Source: Candidatus Acetothermia bacterium JdFR-48 (GTDB lineage Bacteria > Bipolaricaulota > Bipolaricaulia > Bipolaricaulales > Bipolaricaulaceae). Taken from it: a stretch of DNA of 64,000 bases. Below, piece after piece: positions 26,429 through 35,598 of this stretch. Location: positions 7,088 through 71,087 of the forward strand of contig MTNJ01000029.1 in the NCBI GenBank assembly GCA_002011425.1, given 5' to 3'. The notes below the pieces were generated by a model, which saw only the letters and a list, made by a program, of their open reading frames with translations, ran no database searches and was not told where the DNA came from. Positions within the stretch are counted from its first letter, which is position 1. Every line of letters begins with the position of its first letter. Made by a program: the position numbers and the translations under genes.

Positions 26429-29155
26429 TTAAATTTCGGCCCAGTTGCGGCCGAACTTGATGTCCACCTTGAGGGGGGGCTTTAGTTCGTAGACGTCCTC
26501 CATTGCCTCTTGGATGACCCGGCCCGCCTCATCCGCATCATCCTCGTCCACCTCGAAGATGAGTTCGTCATGAACTTGGAGGATCATTTCCGCCGTAAGC
26601 TCCCCGGTCTTCCACAAGCGATGGCACTCGAGCATGGCGAGCTTCATGATGTCGGCCGCCGACCCCTGCACCGGGGCATTTATGGCGTTCCGCCGCGCCG
26701 CCCCCACCAGCTTTCCCCCGGGTGCCTGGATCCAGCGCTTCCGCCCCAGAATTGTCTGAGCGTAGCCTCGGTCCTCCACCTCCCGTACCACCCTCTCGAT
26801 GTATTCCCGTACTTTGGGGTAAGCGGCGAAGAACCGCTCGATGAAGAGCTTCGCCTCCTCCTGCGGGATCCCCTGGTCCCGGGCGAGCCCGTACGGAGTG
26901 ATCCCATAGACGATCCCGAAGTTAACCCGTTTGGCCAACGTCCGCATCCGGGAGTCCACCTTCTGTGGGGGGACACCGAAGATCTCCGCCGCGGTGCGCC
27001 GGTGGAGGTCTTCCCCCTTCTCGAACGTCTGGATCAAGTTCTCGTCCCCAGAGAGGTGTGCCAGGACTCGGAGTTCGATCTGGGAGTAGTCGGCCCCGAG
27101 GAGGACCTTGCCCGCTGGGGCCACGAACGCCCGACGGATGTCGATCAGTCCCTCCCGCACGGGGATGTTCTGGAGGTTGGGCTCGGAGGAGGAGAGGCGG
27201 CCGGTGGCCGTCCCCGTCTGATTGAACGAGGTGTGAACCCGCCCGGTCTTCGGGTTCACGTAGCGCGGGAGCTTTTCGACGTAGGTATTCCGCAGCTTCT
27301 CGAGTTCGCGGTAGGCCAAGAGCTTGGCCGGGAACTCGTGGAGCCGCGCAAGCTCCCGTAGGACTTGAGCGTCGGTGGAGGGGCCGGTCTTCGTCTTCGC
27401 CACCACCGGTAGCCCCAGGCGTTCGTAGAGGATTTCCCGGACTTGGGGGGTAGAGTTGGGGTTGAACTGTACCCCAGCGAGCTCGTAGAGCTCCTCCCGC
27501 AACTCTGCGAGCATCACCTCGAGTTCCTTCGCTTGTTCACGGAGGACATTTACGTCGAGGAGCACTCCCCGCCGCTCCATCGACGCGAGGACCTCGATGA
27601 GAGGAAGCTCCACCCGTTCGTAGAGCTCCGTGAGTTCGTTCTCCTTGAGCTTCCTCCGCAAGGGGGTGACCAGCCGGGTGATCACCTCGGCGTCGGCAGC
27701 GGCGTAGGGGGTGGCCCGCTCCACCGGGACCTCCGCCATGCCCCGTTCGCCCCCCACCGCTAAGAGGTCCTTGTACTTCTGCACGCGCTCTCCCAGGACT
27801 TCTTGGACGATTACCTCAAGGGCGTGGGAAGGCGCGTCGGGGTTCAGGAGCCAATGGGCGATCATGGCGTCAAAAGAAATTCCCGCAAGTTTGACCCCGT
27901 AATTAGCGAGGACCTCCATGTCGTATTTCAGGTTCTGGCCTATCACCCGATGGCGGTCGTCCTCGAGGAGAGGACGGAGTTTTTTCAACACCTGCTCCAA
28001 TGAGAGTTGCGGGGGGGCCCCGAGGTACCGATGCCCCACGGGGATGTAAAAACCCTCGAAGGGGGAAGTGGCGACGGCGATCCCCACAATCTCGGCGGAG
28101 AAAGGATCTGTGCCCGTCGTTTCGAGGTCCAGGGCGAACTCCGGGGCCTCCACCAGCCGGGCAATGAGCTCGTCGAGGGCTTCCTCGTTCAAGATCGTTT
28201 TGTACTCGGGCTTGGGTTCCCCCGCAGTCTTCCTCGCACGGAGTTCCTCGTGCTGCTCCTCGAGTCCGAGTTCCTTGATGATGGAGAAGAACTCGAGTTC
28301 CCCCAAGAACTCCAGCAACTTCTGGAGATCCAAGGGGGCGAGTTGGCACTCTTCCAGCGATATTTCCAGTGGGACCTCCCTCAGGCGCACGAGGTCCCGA
28401 GAGAGGAGTGCCTCCGTCCGGTGGGCCTTCAAGGCCTCCGCCACCCTTTTATTTGGAATTCTCTCCGCCGCCTCGAGCACCGCCTCCAGCGACCCATACT
28501 GCTGCAGGAGCTTCTTGGCCGTCTTCTCGCCAATCCCCTTGACCCCGGGGACGTTGTCGATGGAATCCCCCACAAGTGCAAGGAGGTCCACGATCTTGTC
28601 CGGGGGGACGCCGTACCTTTCCTCGATCCCCCGGCGGTCCAGGAGCTCCAGGCGATCGGTGGGACGTCGGCCGGGCTTCAGGATGAACACTTTGTCGGAG
28701 ACGAGCTGGGTCATATCCTTGTCGCCGGTCAAGTTCAGGGCGGGGATCCCACTGCCCTCGGCGAGCCTTGACAGGGTGGCCATAATATCGTCGGCCTCGT
28801 AGCCTTCGAGCTCGAGGCGCTTCACCCCGAAGACGTCCACGAGGTCCTTCACCGCCGGAAGCTGGACCTTGAGGGGATCGGGCATCTCCTTGCGGGTGGC
28901 CTTGTACTCAACATAGACCTCGTGGCGAAGGGTCGGCCCCTTGGCGTCGAAGGCCACGACCACGTACTGGGAGGGGTATTCCCGCAGGGCCATGAGCAGT
29001 GTCCGCGCGAAGCCGTAGATGGCGTTCACCGGCATCCCCTTGGAGGTGGTGAGCTCCGGCAGGGCGTAAAACGACCGGAACAGGGCCGAATGGCCGTCTA
29101 TGAGCAACAACCGCTCGGGGATCTCTTTCACTTCCAGAAGGTCGTAGAGCGTCAT
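26429..29155 (-). CDS. polA: DNA polymerase I with 5' nuclease and 3'-5' exonuclease domains
   Basis: 908 residues; the ATG at 29155 overlaps the ruvC stop (ATGA). The 5' nuclease starts LLLIDGHSALFRSFYAL and includes YEADDIMATL and VGDSIDNVPGVKGIGEKTA. The exonuclease domain keeps the Asp-x-Glu motif (FALDLETTGTDP), so proofreading is probably active, unlike Taq polymerase. The polymerase domain has motif A LGADYSQIELRVLAH, motif B RRTAAEIFGV…KRVNFGIVYGIT, and motif C LQVHDELIFEV. It converges tail to tail with the DUF401 gene, three bases apart. Confidence 0.97.
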   Translation of the reverse strand: MTLYDLLEVKEIPERLLLIDGHSALFRSFYALPELTTSKGMPVNAIYGFARTLLMALREYPSQYVVVAFDAKGPTLRHEVYVEYKATRKEMPDPLKVQLPAVKDLVDVFGVKRLELEGYEADDIMATLSRLAEGSGIPALNLTGDKDMTQLVSDKVFILKPGRRPTDRLELLDRRGIEERYGVPPDKIVDLLALVGDSIDNVPGVKGIGEKTAKKLLQQYGSLEAVLEAAERIPNKRVAEALKAHRTEALLSRDLVRLREVPLEISLEECQLAPLDLQKLLEFLGELEFFSIIKELGLEEQHEELRARKTAGEPKPEYKTILNEEALDELIARLVEAPEFALDLETTGTDPFSAEIVGIAVATSPFEGFYIPVGHRYLGAPPQLSLEQVLKKLRPLLEDDRHRVIGQNLKYDMEVLANYGVKLAGISFDAMIAHWLLNPDAPSHALEVIVQEVLGERVQKYKDLLAVGGERGMAEVPVERATPYAAADAEVITRLVTPLRRKLKENELTELYERVELPLIEVLASMERRGVLLDVNVLREQAKELEVMLAELREELYELAGVQFNPNSTPQVREILYERLGLPVVAKTKTGPSTDAQVLRELARLHEFPAKLLAYRELEKLRNTYVEKLPRYVNPKTGRVHTSFNQTGTATGRLSSSEPNLQNIPVREGLIDIRRAFVAPAGKVLLGADYSQIELRVLAHLSGDENLIQTFEKGEDLHRRTAAEIFGVPPQKVDSRMRTLAKRVNFGIVYGITPYGLARDQGIPQEEAKLFIERFFAAYPKVREYIERVVREVEDRGYAQTILGRKRWIQAPGGKLVGAARRNAINAPVQGSAADIMKLAMLECHRLWKTGELTAEMILQVHDELIFEVDEDDADEAGRVIQEAMEDVYELKPPLKVDIKFGRNWAEI

Positions 29156-29613
29156 CTCCGCGAGAGCAACGCACACACCGCGAGCGCCAACGCGTCCGCG
29201 GCGTGATCCGACCTCAACCCGTCGATTCCCAAGAGGTGTTCCACCATCCCCAAAACCTGCTCCTTGGGAGCGTTTCCATACCCACAGATGAACTTCTTCA
29301 CTTGTCGGGGAGAGAAGGAGAAGAAATCCCGCCCGTCGGCCAACAGGGCCACGATCCCCGCGACCTGGGCGGTGAGCATCCCCGCTGATACGTTCTTCGC
29401 CAGGAACACCTCCTCTACAGCCACTATCCGAGGTTTATACTCTTCTACCACCACTTTCAGGGCAGAAAATATCGCCCTAAGCCTCTGGGGAAGCGGGTCT
29501 CGAGGATTTGTACGGACCGTTCCCTTGGCCACGAGTCGGAAGTTCGTTTCCACTCCCTCCACTACTCCGAAACCCGTGGCCGAAAGCCCCGGGTCCACCC
29601 CCAAGGCCCTCAC
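29152..29613 (-). CDS. ruvC: Holliday junction resolvase RuvC
   Basis: 153 residues from a GTG at 29613 that overlaps the stop of the yceD-like gene (GTGA). The start gives VRALGVDPGLSATGFGVV with catalytic Asp7. Further acidic residues are in VAVEEVFLAKN and SDHAADALALA. VKKFICGYGNAPKEQV is the DNA-binding loop region. It cuts Holliday junctions with RuvAB, which are not in the window. Coupling to polA suggests a repair unit. Confidence 0.93.
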   Translation of the reverse strand: MRALGVDPGLSATGFGVVEGVETNFRLVAKGTVRTNPRDPLPQRLRAIFSALKVVVEEYKPRIVAVEEVFLAKNVSAGMLTAQVAGIVALLADGRDFFSFSPRQVKKFICGYGNAPKEQVLGMVEHLLGIDGLRSDHAADALALAVCALLSRR

Positions 29614-30101
29614 TGGGAGGCGAGGAGTTTTTTTAGCTTCGCCCAGCGGGGATCCACCTCCTTCTCCAAAGCCTTGCAACCGGGACTGTGGCCTTCTATG
29701 TTCAGATTCGCCCCGCAGTGGGGGCAGATCCCCCTACAGTCCGGCTTGCACAGAGGCTTCCTCTCGATAGCCAATCGCACGCCGTTCTCGATGTAAGGGC
29801 GGAGCTCCAGGTACTGCATCCCCGGGGGGACCTCGTCGATGGGTACCTCCAAGAACTCGTCTTTGTCGAAGTGCTCCAGGATATCAGCGAGGCACCGGGA
29901 GCAGCTCCGGTGGATATGGCCCCGAACGTGGAGGAAGAGGTAGATGCGGTCCTCCTGGTAGAAGGCGGAACCGGTCGTCTCCACCGGTCCCTCCAGGGTG
30001 AGGGTCTCTTCGTACCATCGGACCGACTTCAGATCCTCTTCTCCCGAGAAAAGAACTGGCCTCCCCGGGTTGGCCCACACGTGTTTGAGCTCGAGCCTCA
30101 T
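29610..30101 (-). CDS. DUF177 (YceD-like) zinc-motif protein
   Basis: 163 residues; GAAGGAGG lies five bases before the ATG. The central part has SCSRCLADI, and the C-terminal part has CKPDCRGICPHCGANLN, the paired Cys motif of DUF177/YceD proteins. In most bacteria the gene precedes rpmF (ribosomal protein L32) and affects rRNA or ribosome assembly. Here rpmF is replaced by ruvC-polA, joined by a GTGA overlap. The role is inferred from the family. Confidence 0.87.
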   Translation of the reverse strand: MRLELKHVWANPGRPVLFSGEEDLKSVRWYEETLTLEGPVETTGSAFYQEDRIYLFLHVRGHIHRSCSRCLADILEHFDKDEFLEVPIDEVPPGMQYLELRPYIENGVRLAIERKPLCKPDCRGICPHCGANLNIEGHSPGCKALEKEVDPRWAKLKKLLASQ

Positions 30102-30260
30102 CGCGGCCTCCTTCTCCCGTGGTACCCCCCACGAGACTTCTAACCAATACAACTTTCCCCCATCCCCTCGCCCAGTCAAGGACCTTCGTCCCCCCCGGGT
30201 TCTCATACAAACGGTGAAGCGCCCCATGTGGAGCGGTACAATGCGGCGAGAGGAGGCAGA

Positions 30261-30818
30261 ATGATACTGTGGATTGTCGTCGGGATCGTTGCAGCTGTGA
30301 TCCTGTGGTTGATCGCGACCTACAATCGGTTGATCCGGCTCACGGTTCGGACCGATGAGGCGTGGCGTAACATCGACACCTTGCTCCGCCAGCGGGCGGA
30401 CCTCATCCCCAACCTGGTGGAGGTGGTCAAGGGGTACGCTTCCCACGAACGGGAGATCCTCGAGCGAGTGGCGGAGGCACGATCCGCGTCCCTGAAGGCC
30501 CGAACTCCGCGGGAACAGGGGGAAGCAGATAACTTCCTCTCCGAGACCTTGAAGTCACTGTTCGCGGTAGTAGAGAACTACCCCGAGCTCAAAGCCAACG
30601 AGAATTTTCTCGAGCTCCAGCGGAGCCTGGAGGACTTGGAGGAGAAGATCGCCCGGTCCCGTCGCTACTACAACGCCGTGGTGCGCGACCTGAACACCGC
30701 CATCCGATCCTTTCCCACCAACATGGTGGCCGGATTCTTCGGGATCCGCACACGGGAGTTCTACGCGCTCCCCCCCGAGGCGATGCGCGAGCCCCCCGAG
30801 GTGAGCTTCTCGGAATGA
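30261..30818 (+). CDS. lemA: LemA-family membrane protein
   Basis: 185 residues. Start ATG at 30261 after AGAGGAGG; a TACAAT at 30237–30242 is a likely -10. One N-terminal membrane helix (MILWIVVGIVAAVILWLIAT) is followed by the LemA helical core: RTDEAWRNIDTLLRQRADLIPNLV, VVKGYASHE, ELKANENFLELQ, RRYYNAVVRDLNTAI and FFGIR. LemA proteins are small envelope proteins of unknown mechanism. The next gene overlaps by four bases and encodes a DUF2207 protein, a frequent LemA partner. Confidence 0.93.
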   Translation: MILWIVVGIVAAVILWLIATYNRLIRLTVRTDEAWRNIDTLLRQRADLIPNLVEVVKGYASHEREILERVAEARSASLKARTPREQGEADNFLSETLKSLFAVVENYPELKANENFLELQRSLEDLEEKIARSRRYYNAVVRDLNTAIRSFPTNMVAGFFGIRTREFYALPPEAMREPPEVSFSE

Positions 30819-32494
30819 GACGCTGGGCGGTTCTGGCGGCACTCCTCGCCCTCGGCGTCTCCTCATCCCTCCTCGGCGAGGAGATCAGGGATTACCGCGT
30901 CACCTTGAGAGTCGACCCCGATGGCTCCGTCATGGTGACAGAGGAGATAGCCGTCGACTTCGACTTCCTCCGCCACGGGATAATCCGCGAGATCCCATAC
31001 TCCTACCGGCTCTCCACCGGGGAGAGGTTCGACCTCAGGGTCTACCTCGAGGAGGTGCGTGCCGACGGTGACAGGGTACCGGTGAGGGTCACGAGGACCG
31101 AGGGGAACCTAGTACTGCGGATCGGAGATCCGGACCGCTACGTGAAGGGCACGGTCGTTTACCTCATCCGCTATCGGGTGGAACGGGCCCTACGGGTCTA
31201 TGGGGACGAGGTAGAGCTCTATTGGAACGCCATCGGCACCGAATGGACAATGCCCATCGACCATGCGGCGGTGCGGGTACTTTTCCCCGAGGAGGTGCCC
31301 CGGGATGCGATCAGGTACCTGGGGTTTCAGGGGGCCTACGGTTCCCGCGAGCCGTTCGACCTCTCCTTCGTGGACGGGGCTCTGGTGGGAGAGACGGGGA
31401 GTCTTGGCCCCGGCGAGGGGGTCACGGTGGCCCTGCGGCTCCCCAAAGAGTACGTCGCCCTTCCCGGGTTCGGCCAGGAGCTCATTTGGTTCCTGTCGGA
31501 CAACGCCTACGCCGGCATCCCCATATTCACCCTCTTCGCGATGTTCGGCATCTGGTGGGTCAAGGGCCGTGATCCCCGGAGGGGTACGATCCCGATCGAG
31601 TATTCTCCCCCGAAGGGCATCGATCCCGCCGCCGCAGGGGTTCTGGTGGACGATCGCTTCGACACACGGGACCTCGTAGCCGGGATCCTCTCGCTCGCGG
31701 TGAAAGGGCACCTCAAGATCGCTGAGATCACCAATGGGGATGGGGAACCCGTGGATTATGAACTCCGTTGCCTGCAGGAGGATGGGCGGCTCACGCGGTT
31801 CGAGCGGACGCTCCTGCGAAAGCTCTTCAAGGGGAAAGAGGGTGATACCGTGCGCTTCTCTGACCTCAAGTTCGAATTCTACCAGGAGGTCCCCGCGCTC
31901 GCTGCTAGGCTCTATATGGACCTTACCGAGAAGGGTTTTTACCCCGCGAACCCTGACCGGGTCCGGAACTTTTACCGCGGCCTCGGGTTCGGCATCGTGC
32001 TTTTGGGAATGCTCCTGGGCGTCCTGCAGAACTCCCTGTACTTGGGGATCGCGGTGGGGGTCTCGGGACTAATCGTACTCCTCTTCGCCCCTTATATGCC
32101 GCGGAAGACCAGGAAGGGCATGGCGGTTCTGCGCCAGGTCCTGGGGCTAGAGGAGTACATCCGGCGGGCGGAGGAACCCTACCTGGAGTTCGCCGCGGCG
32201 GAGCAGCACTTCGAAGAGCTTCTACCTTACGCCATGGCGTTCGGGATGGTGGAGCGTTGGACCCGGAAGTTCGAGGGGCTGTTGAAGGCCCCGCCGGGAT
32301 GGTACGAGGGACGATTTCCCACCTACAGCCCGTACCTCTTCGGGACGAGGCTGTTCATCTTCCAGCGGGCAGCGCATACCGTGGCCACCACGAGGCCCCG
32401 CTCTTCCGGGGGCGGCTGGCGCGGCGGTTCCGCCTTCGGTGGTGGAGGATTTTCCGGCGGGGGGATGGGCGGGGGCGGCGGGCGTTCCTGGTGA
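30815..32494 (+). CDS. DUF2207 membrane protein
   Basis: 559 residues. A signal peptide ends near residue 22. A DUF2207 N-terminal domain follows (RDYRVTLRVDPDGSVMVTEEIAVDF, HGIIREIPYSYR, LRIGDPDRYVKGTVVYLIRYRV). A membrane helix lies near residues 230–250. A cytoplasmic domain resembling a winged helix (DLVAGILSLAVKGHLKI) is followed by a helix pair near 390–430 and by a Gly-rich tail with a C-terminal RSW. The Gly-rich end is usual in this family. Function unknown; the pairing with LemA proteins on both sides suggests one envelope complex. Confidence 0.88.
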   Translation: MRRWAVLAALLALGVSSSLLGEEIRDYRVTLRVDPDGSVMVTEEIAVDFDFLRHGIIREIPYSYRLSTGERFDLRVYLEEVRADGDRVPVRVTRTEGNLVLRIGDPDRYVKGTVVYLIRYRVERALRVYGDEVELYWNAIGTEWTMPIDHAAVRVLFPEEVPRDAIRYLGFQGAYGSREPFDLSFVDGALVGETGSLGPGEGVTVALRLPKEYVALPGFGQELIWFLSDNAYAGIPIFTLFAMFGIWWVKGRDPRRGTIPIEYSPPKGIDPAAAGVLVDDRFDTRDLVAGILSLAVKGHLKIAEITNGDGEPVDYELRCLQEDGRLTRFERTLLRKLFKGKEGDTVRFSDLKFEFYQEVPALAARLYMDLTEKGFYPANPDRVRNFYRGLGFGIVLLGMLLGVLQNSLYLGIAVGVSGLIVLLFAPYMPRKTRKGMAVLRQVLGLEEYIRRAEEPYLEFAAAEQHFEELLPYAMAFGMVERWTRKFEGLLKAPPGWYEGRFPTYSPYLFGTRLFIFQRAAHTVATTRPRSSGGGWRGGSAFGGGGFSGGGMGGGGGRSW

Positions 32495-32497
32495 ACG

Positions 32498-33028
32498 ATG
32501 GCCACGACGATAGCTGTCCTCGCAGCGTTGGTCCTGTTCTTCCTTGGGTGGGAATTTCACCACGCGAGACGGCGGCTCGAGGGTGGCGCGCAGAAGGTGG
32601 ACGAGGCATGGACACAAGCCGAAAGGGCGTTCCGCGAGCGGCTACAGGCGCTGGAGGAATTCCTCACCGTCCTGCGACAGGCAGGCTTTGTACCTGAGGG
32701 ACAAAAGGCGCTACGGGCACTCCTCGATGAGGCATGGGGCTCGGAGTTCACCCCCAAGTCGATCGCGGAACTGGACGAGCGGCTGCGGGCGGTGCTCTGG
32801 CGGATCTTTGCCGCCCTCCCCCGTGAACGCCCACCAGGGCTGCGCGAAGTCCAGAATAGGCTCGCCGAGGCCGCCGAAGAGTTCGATATCAAGCGCCGTC
32901 ACTATAACGACCTCGCGGCCGTGTGGAACGGCCTTCTGTTGAAATTTCCCTATCGATTCATCGCTGCCCGCAAAAAGCTTCCGCCCCGGGACCTCCTCCC
33001 CGTCCGCTCCGAATGGGAGCTTTATTAG
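32498..33028 (+). CDS. Divergent LemA-like membrane protein
   Basis: 176 residues, three bases after the DUF2207 gene. An N-terminal helix (TTIAVLAALVLFFLGWEF) is followed by helices whose pattern recalls LemA: KVDEAWTQAERAFRERLQAL in place of TDEAWRNIDTLLRQR, and RRHYNDLAAVWNGLLLKFPYRFIAARK in place of RRYYNAVVRDLNTAI…FFGIR. It lacks the classic ADLIPNL motif. It seems to be an ancient duplicate of lemA that now caps the operon. Assignment by pattern only. Confidence 0.7.
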   Translation: MATTIAVLAALVLFFLGWEFHHARRRLEGGAQKVDEAWTQAERAFRERLQALEEFLTVLRQAGFVPEGQKALRALLDEAWGSEFTPKSIAELDERLRAVLWRIFAALPRERPPGLREVQNRLAEAAEEFDIKRRHYNDLAAVWNGLLLKFPYRFIAARKKLPPRDLLPVRSEWELY

Positions 33029-33086
33029 ATGACCGCCAGGCAGTGGCTTCGCACCACCGTGGATCCCCATGAATGCCCTTGGGGAC

Positions 33087-33116
33087 TTGACGGGATGCGC
33101 ACCCCGTCAGTATAGT
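33087..33116 (+). promoter_or_regulatory. Promoter of the amino acid ABC operon (TTGACG–N18–TATAGT)
   Basis: TTGACG (33087–33092) and TATAGT (33111–33116) with an 18-base spacer. Transcription would start near 33123, leaving a leader of about 38 bases with GAGGAGGTG before the ATG at 33161. The spacer is filled by a near-perfect palindrome (see next entry). Confidence 0.65.
33089..33108. promoter_or_regulatory. 20-base palindromic operator between -35 and -10
   Basis: The half-sites GACGGG and CCCGTC flank a TGCGCA core. The whole 20 bases match their own reverse complement at 18 positions; the mismatches are positions 7 and 14. It lies over the -35 and the spacer, so a bound dimer would block RNA polymerase. 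The regulator is not identified. Confidence 0.55.
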
Positions 33117-33160
33117 GCTCTTTGAGTGAGACTTACCTATACCCTTTGAGGAGGTGTGGC

Positions 33161-34090
33161 ATGGGCAGGAGGATTGCGATTTTGGTGCTTCCGCTGTTCC
33201 TTCTGGGCCTCGGGGCAGTGGGAGCGGAGAAGTACATTGTGGCCTCCGACATTCCCTGGGCGCCGTTCGAATGGGCGTCGCCAGAGGGCGACTACCTCGG
33301 GTTCGACCTCGATGTGATGCGCTGTATCGCCGTCTTGATGGGCTACGAGATCGAGATCCGCCCGGTGGCGTTTGACTCCATTATCCCGGCAGTGGTCCTC
33401 GGCGAGGTGGACATCGGCGCCTCCGGCTTCACCATCACCGCCAAGCGTGAAGAGGTCGTGGACTTCTCCAACCCCTATTGGCTCTCGAACCAGGCCGTCC
33501 TCGTCCGCAGGGACGCCGTGTTCAAGGCCCCGGACGATCTCTTCTGCTGCGGCCACAAGATCGGGGCTCAGCGCGGGACCACCGGCGCCGATTGGGTCCA
33601 GTCCAACCTCGTGGACAAGGGCGTGGACGTGCAGTTGGTCCTCTATGAAACCTATCCCGAGGCGGTCCTCGACCTCGTGAACGGGCGCCTCGACGCCGTG
33701 GTCCAAGACGAGCCTGCCTCCCAGCAATCGCTCTCCGCTTATCCCGATGACCTCAAGATCCTGGGAGTCATCGAGACGAACGAGTACTTCGGCTTCCTCG
33801 TCGCCAGCGGGGATCCCAAGGGCCTCCTACCCAAGATCAACGAGGGCATGCTCAAGCTAGGCTTACGCTATGACCTGGAGCTTCCCGTCGAAGGCCAATG
33901 GAAGGTGAAGTTCCGGATCCTTCCCGACTCTCCGTGGTTCTACCTGGTCCAAGCCTACTTTGGACCTCCACTGGAGAAGGTGGAATCCGCGTGGAAGGCC
34001 TGCATCGGCACCCTCTATGACGAGACCTTCGCCCCCGCGGAGCGGGTGTTTAACTTCGCCAAGTGCTTGGCGGAGAGGGCCTCTGGATGA
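33161..34090 (+). CDS. Polar amino acid ABC transporter substrate-binding protein
   Basis: 309 residues from the ATG at 33161 after GAGGAGGTG. Signal peptide to about residue 22. SBP family 3: PWAPFEW, LGFDLDVMRCIA, GEVDIGASGFTITAKREEVVDFS with the Arg that binds the alpha-carboxylate, NPYWLSNQAVLVRR, and GRLDAVVQDE. Two Cys in DDLFCCGHKIG are unusual for the family. The specific amino acid cannot be told. First gene of an operon with two permeases and an ATPase. Confidence 0.92.
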   Translation: MGRRIAILVLPLFLLGLGAVGAEKYIVASDIPWAPFEWASPEGDYLGFDLDVMRCIAVLMGYEIEIRPVAFDSIIPAVVLGEVDIGASGFTITAKREEVVDFSNPYWLSNQAVLVRRDAVFKAPDDLFCCGHKIGAQRGTTGADWVQSNLVDKGVDVQLVLYETYPEAVLDLVNGRLDAVVQDEPASQQSLSAYPDDLKILGVIETNEYFGFLVASGDPKGLLPKINEGMLKLGLRYDLELPVEGQWKVKFRILPDSPWFYLVQAYFGPPLEKVESAWKACIGTLYDETFAPAERVFNFAKCLAERASG

Positions 34091-34105
34091 GCTGAAGTGA
34101 TCGCC

Positions 34106-34141
34106 GGGGGAGGGACGTGGACGTCCCTCCCCCCCTTTTTT
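34106..34141 (+). terminator. Intercistronic terminator between binding protein and permease genes
   Basis: GGGGGAGGGACG (34106–34117) pairs with CGTCCCTCCCCC (34122–34133) around TGGA, then CC and seven T (34135 onward). It sits 16 bases before the permease ATG, inside the operon. Partial read-through would give more binding protein than membrane parts. Confidence 0.85.
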
Positions 34142-34156
34142 AACCTTACGGATACG

Positions 34157-34849
34157 ATGGCCGCGGTCGACTGGCAGAACCTCGTCCAGGGTATTCCGTC
34201 GTTGCTATCGGGCCTCCTCATCAACCTCGAGATCCTCTTCGGCCTGATCGCCCTGGGATTCGCCGTGGGGATCATGATCGCCCTCGTCCAGGTGTACAGC
34301 CCCAGGCCGTTCGCCGCCCTGGCGGTGGGGTATGAGTGGTTCTTCCGCGGGGTGCCGGAGATGGTCCTCCTCATGCTCATCTACTTCGGGCTGCGACAAT
34401 TCCAGGTGAGGATCACGCCCTTTATCGCGGCAGTGATCGCGTTGGGGTTGCGCTCCTCGGCCTATCAGTCACAGATTTTCCGCGGTGCGATTCAGGCGGT
34501 GGGGAGGCGCCAGATGATGGCCGCCCTCTCGGTGGGGATGACGCGGCTCCAGGCCATCCGGCACGTGATCCTTCCCCAAGCCCTCCGGCTTTCCATTCCC
34601 CCATGGTCCAACGAGTTCTCCTCGGTCCTCAAGGACACCACCCTCGCCTCGGCCATCGGCGTGATCGAGGTTTTTAAGAAGGCTCGGTTCATCATGGGGA
34701 GGAATTACGCCTTGGCGCTCCCGATCTTCATGGTAGTAGCCCTTTTCTTCCTTTTCCTGACCTACGTCGGTAACTGGGCGTTGGGGGCGCTGGAGCGCCG
34801 CTACAGGATCCCCGGGTTCGAAGCTAAAGGAGCGGGAGAGAGGTTCTGA
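34157..34849 (+). CDS. Amino acid ABC transporter permease (HisM/GlnP family)
   Basis: 230 residues from the ATG at 34157 ([10 protein letters not shown]); an upstream GTG at 34097 would place the start inside the terminator and is rejected. About five membrane helices. The EAA loop is [33 protein letters not shown], and [18 protein letters not shown] is the typical HisM-type motif. It ends GAGERF and overlaps the ATPase start (TGATG). Confidence 0.92.
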   Translation: MAAVDWQNLVQGIPSLLSGLLINLEILFGLIALGFAVGIMIALVQVYSPRPFAALAVGYEWFFRGVPEMVLLMLIYFGLRQFQVRITPFIAAVIALGLRSSAYQSQIFRGAIQAVGRRQMMAALSVGMTRLQAIRHVILPQALRLSIPPWSNEFSSVLKDTTLASAIGVIEVFKKARFIMGRNYALALPIFMVVALFFLFLTYVGNWALGALERRYRIPGFEAKGAGERF

Positions 34850-35598
34850 TGGCACTCCTAGCGATAGATGATCTACACAAGCGCTACGGGAAAGAAGAGG
34901 TATTGCGAGGGGTCTCCTTCGAGCTCGAGCGGGGTGAGACCAAGGTGATCATCGGCCCCTCGGGGACGGGTAAGTCGACGCTCCTGCGGTGTATTAACCG
35001 CCTGACTGAGCCCGACCGCGGTAAGGTATGGCTGGACGGGGTGGAGGTGACTTCTCCCCGGACGAACATATATAGAGTCCGGGCCCAGGTCGGCTTCGTC
35101 TTCCAGGACTTCAACCTCTTCACCCACCTCACGGCTCTGGACAACGTTCGGTTGGGACTCATCCGGGTCAAAAAGATGGGGAAGCGTGATGCCACTGAGC
35201 GGGCCATGCGGGAGCTCGAACGAGTGGGGCTTGCGGACAAGGCCTATGCTTACCCGGCTCAGCTTTCCGGGGGCCAGCAACAGCGGGTGTCCATTGCCCG
35301 TGCCCTGGCCATGGACCCAAAGCTCATCCTATTCGACGAGCCCACGAGCGCCCTGGACCCGGAGCTCATCGGCGAGGTGCTCCAGGTGATGATCGAGCTC
35401 GCCGAGGGGGGAATGACGATGTTGGTCGTAACCCACGAGATGGGCTTTGCCCGCTCGGTGGCCGACGAGATAATCTTCATGGAAAAAGGCATCATCGTGG
35501 AGCAAGGTCCTCCGGAAGTGCTCTTCACAAGGCCGAAAAAGCCTCGTACGGCCGAGTTCCTCCGCAAAATCACGGAGTTCTACGGAGAGAGCGGCTAA
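34849..35598 (+). CDS. Amino acid ABC transporter ATP-binding protein (GlnQ family)
   Basis: 249 residues. Walker [11 protein letters not shown]-loop [17 protein letters not shown], signature [15 protein letters not shown], Walker [16 protein letters not shown]-loop [16 protein letters not shown]. These are the standard GlnQ/HisP motifs. It is coupled to the permeases on both sides (TGATG and TAATG overlaps). Confidence 0.95.
   Translation: MALLAIDDLHKRYGKEEVLRGVSFELERGETKVIIGPSGTGKSTLLRCINRLTEPDRGKVWLDGVEVTSPRTNIYRVRAQVGFVFQDFNLFTHLTALDNVRLGLIRVKKMGKRDATERAMRELERVGLADKAYAYPAQLSGGQQQRVSIARALAMDPKLILFDEPTSALDPELIGEVLQVMIELAEGGMTMLVVTHEMGFARSVADEIIFMEKGIIVEQGPPEVLFTRPKKPRTAEFLRKITEFYGESG

Noticed and set aside
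34097-34157. GTG at 34097 as the permease start
   Set aside because: It would place the first codons inside a strong terminator hairpin; the ATG at 34157 fits the family N-terminus.
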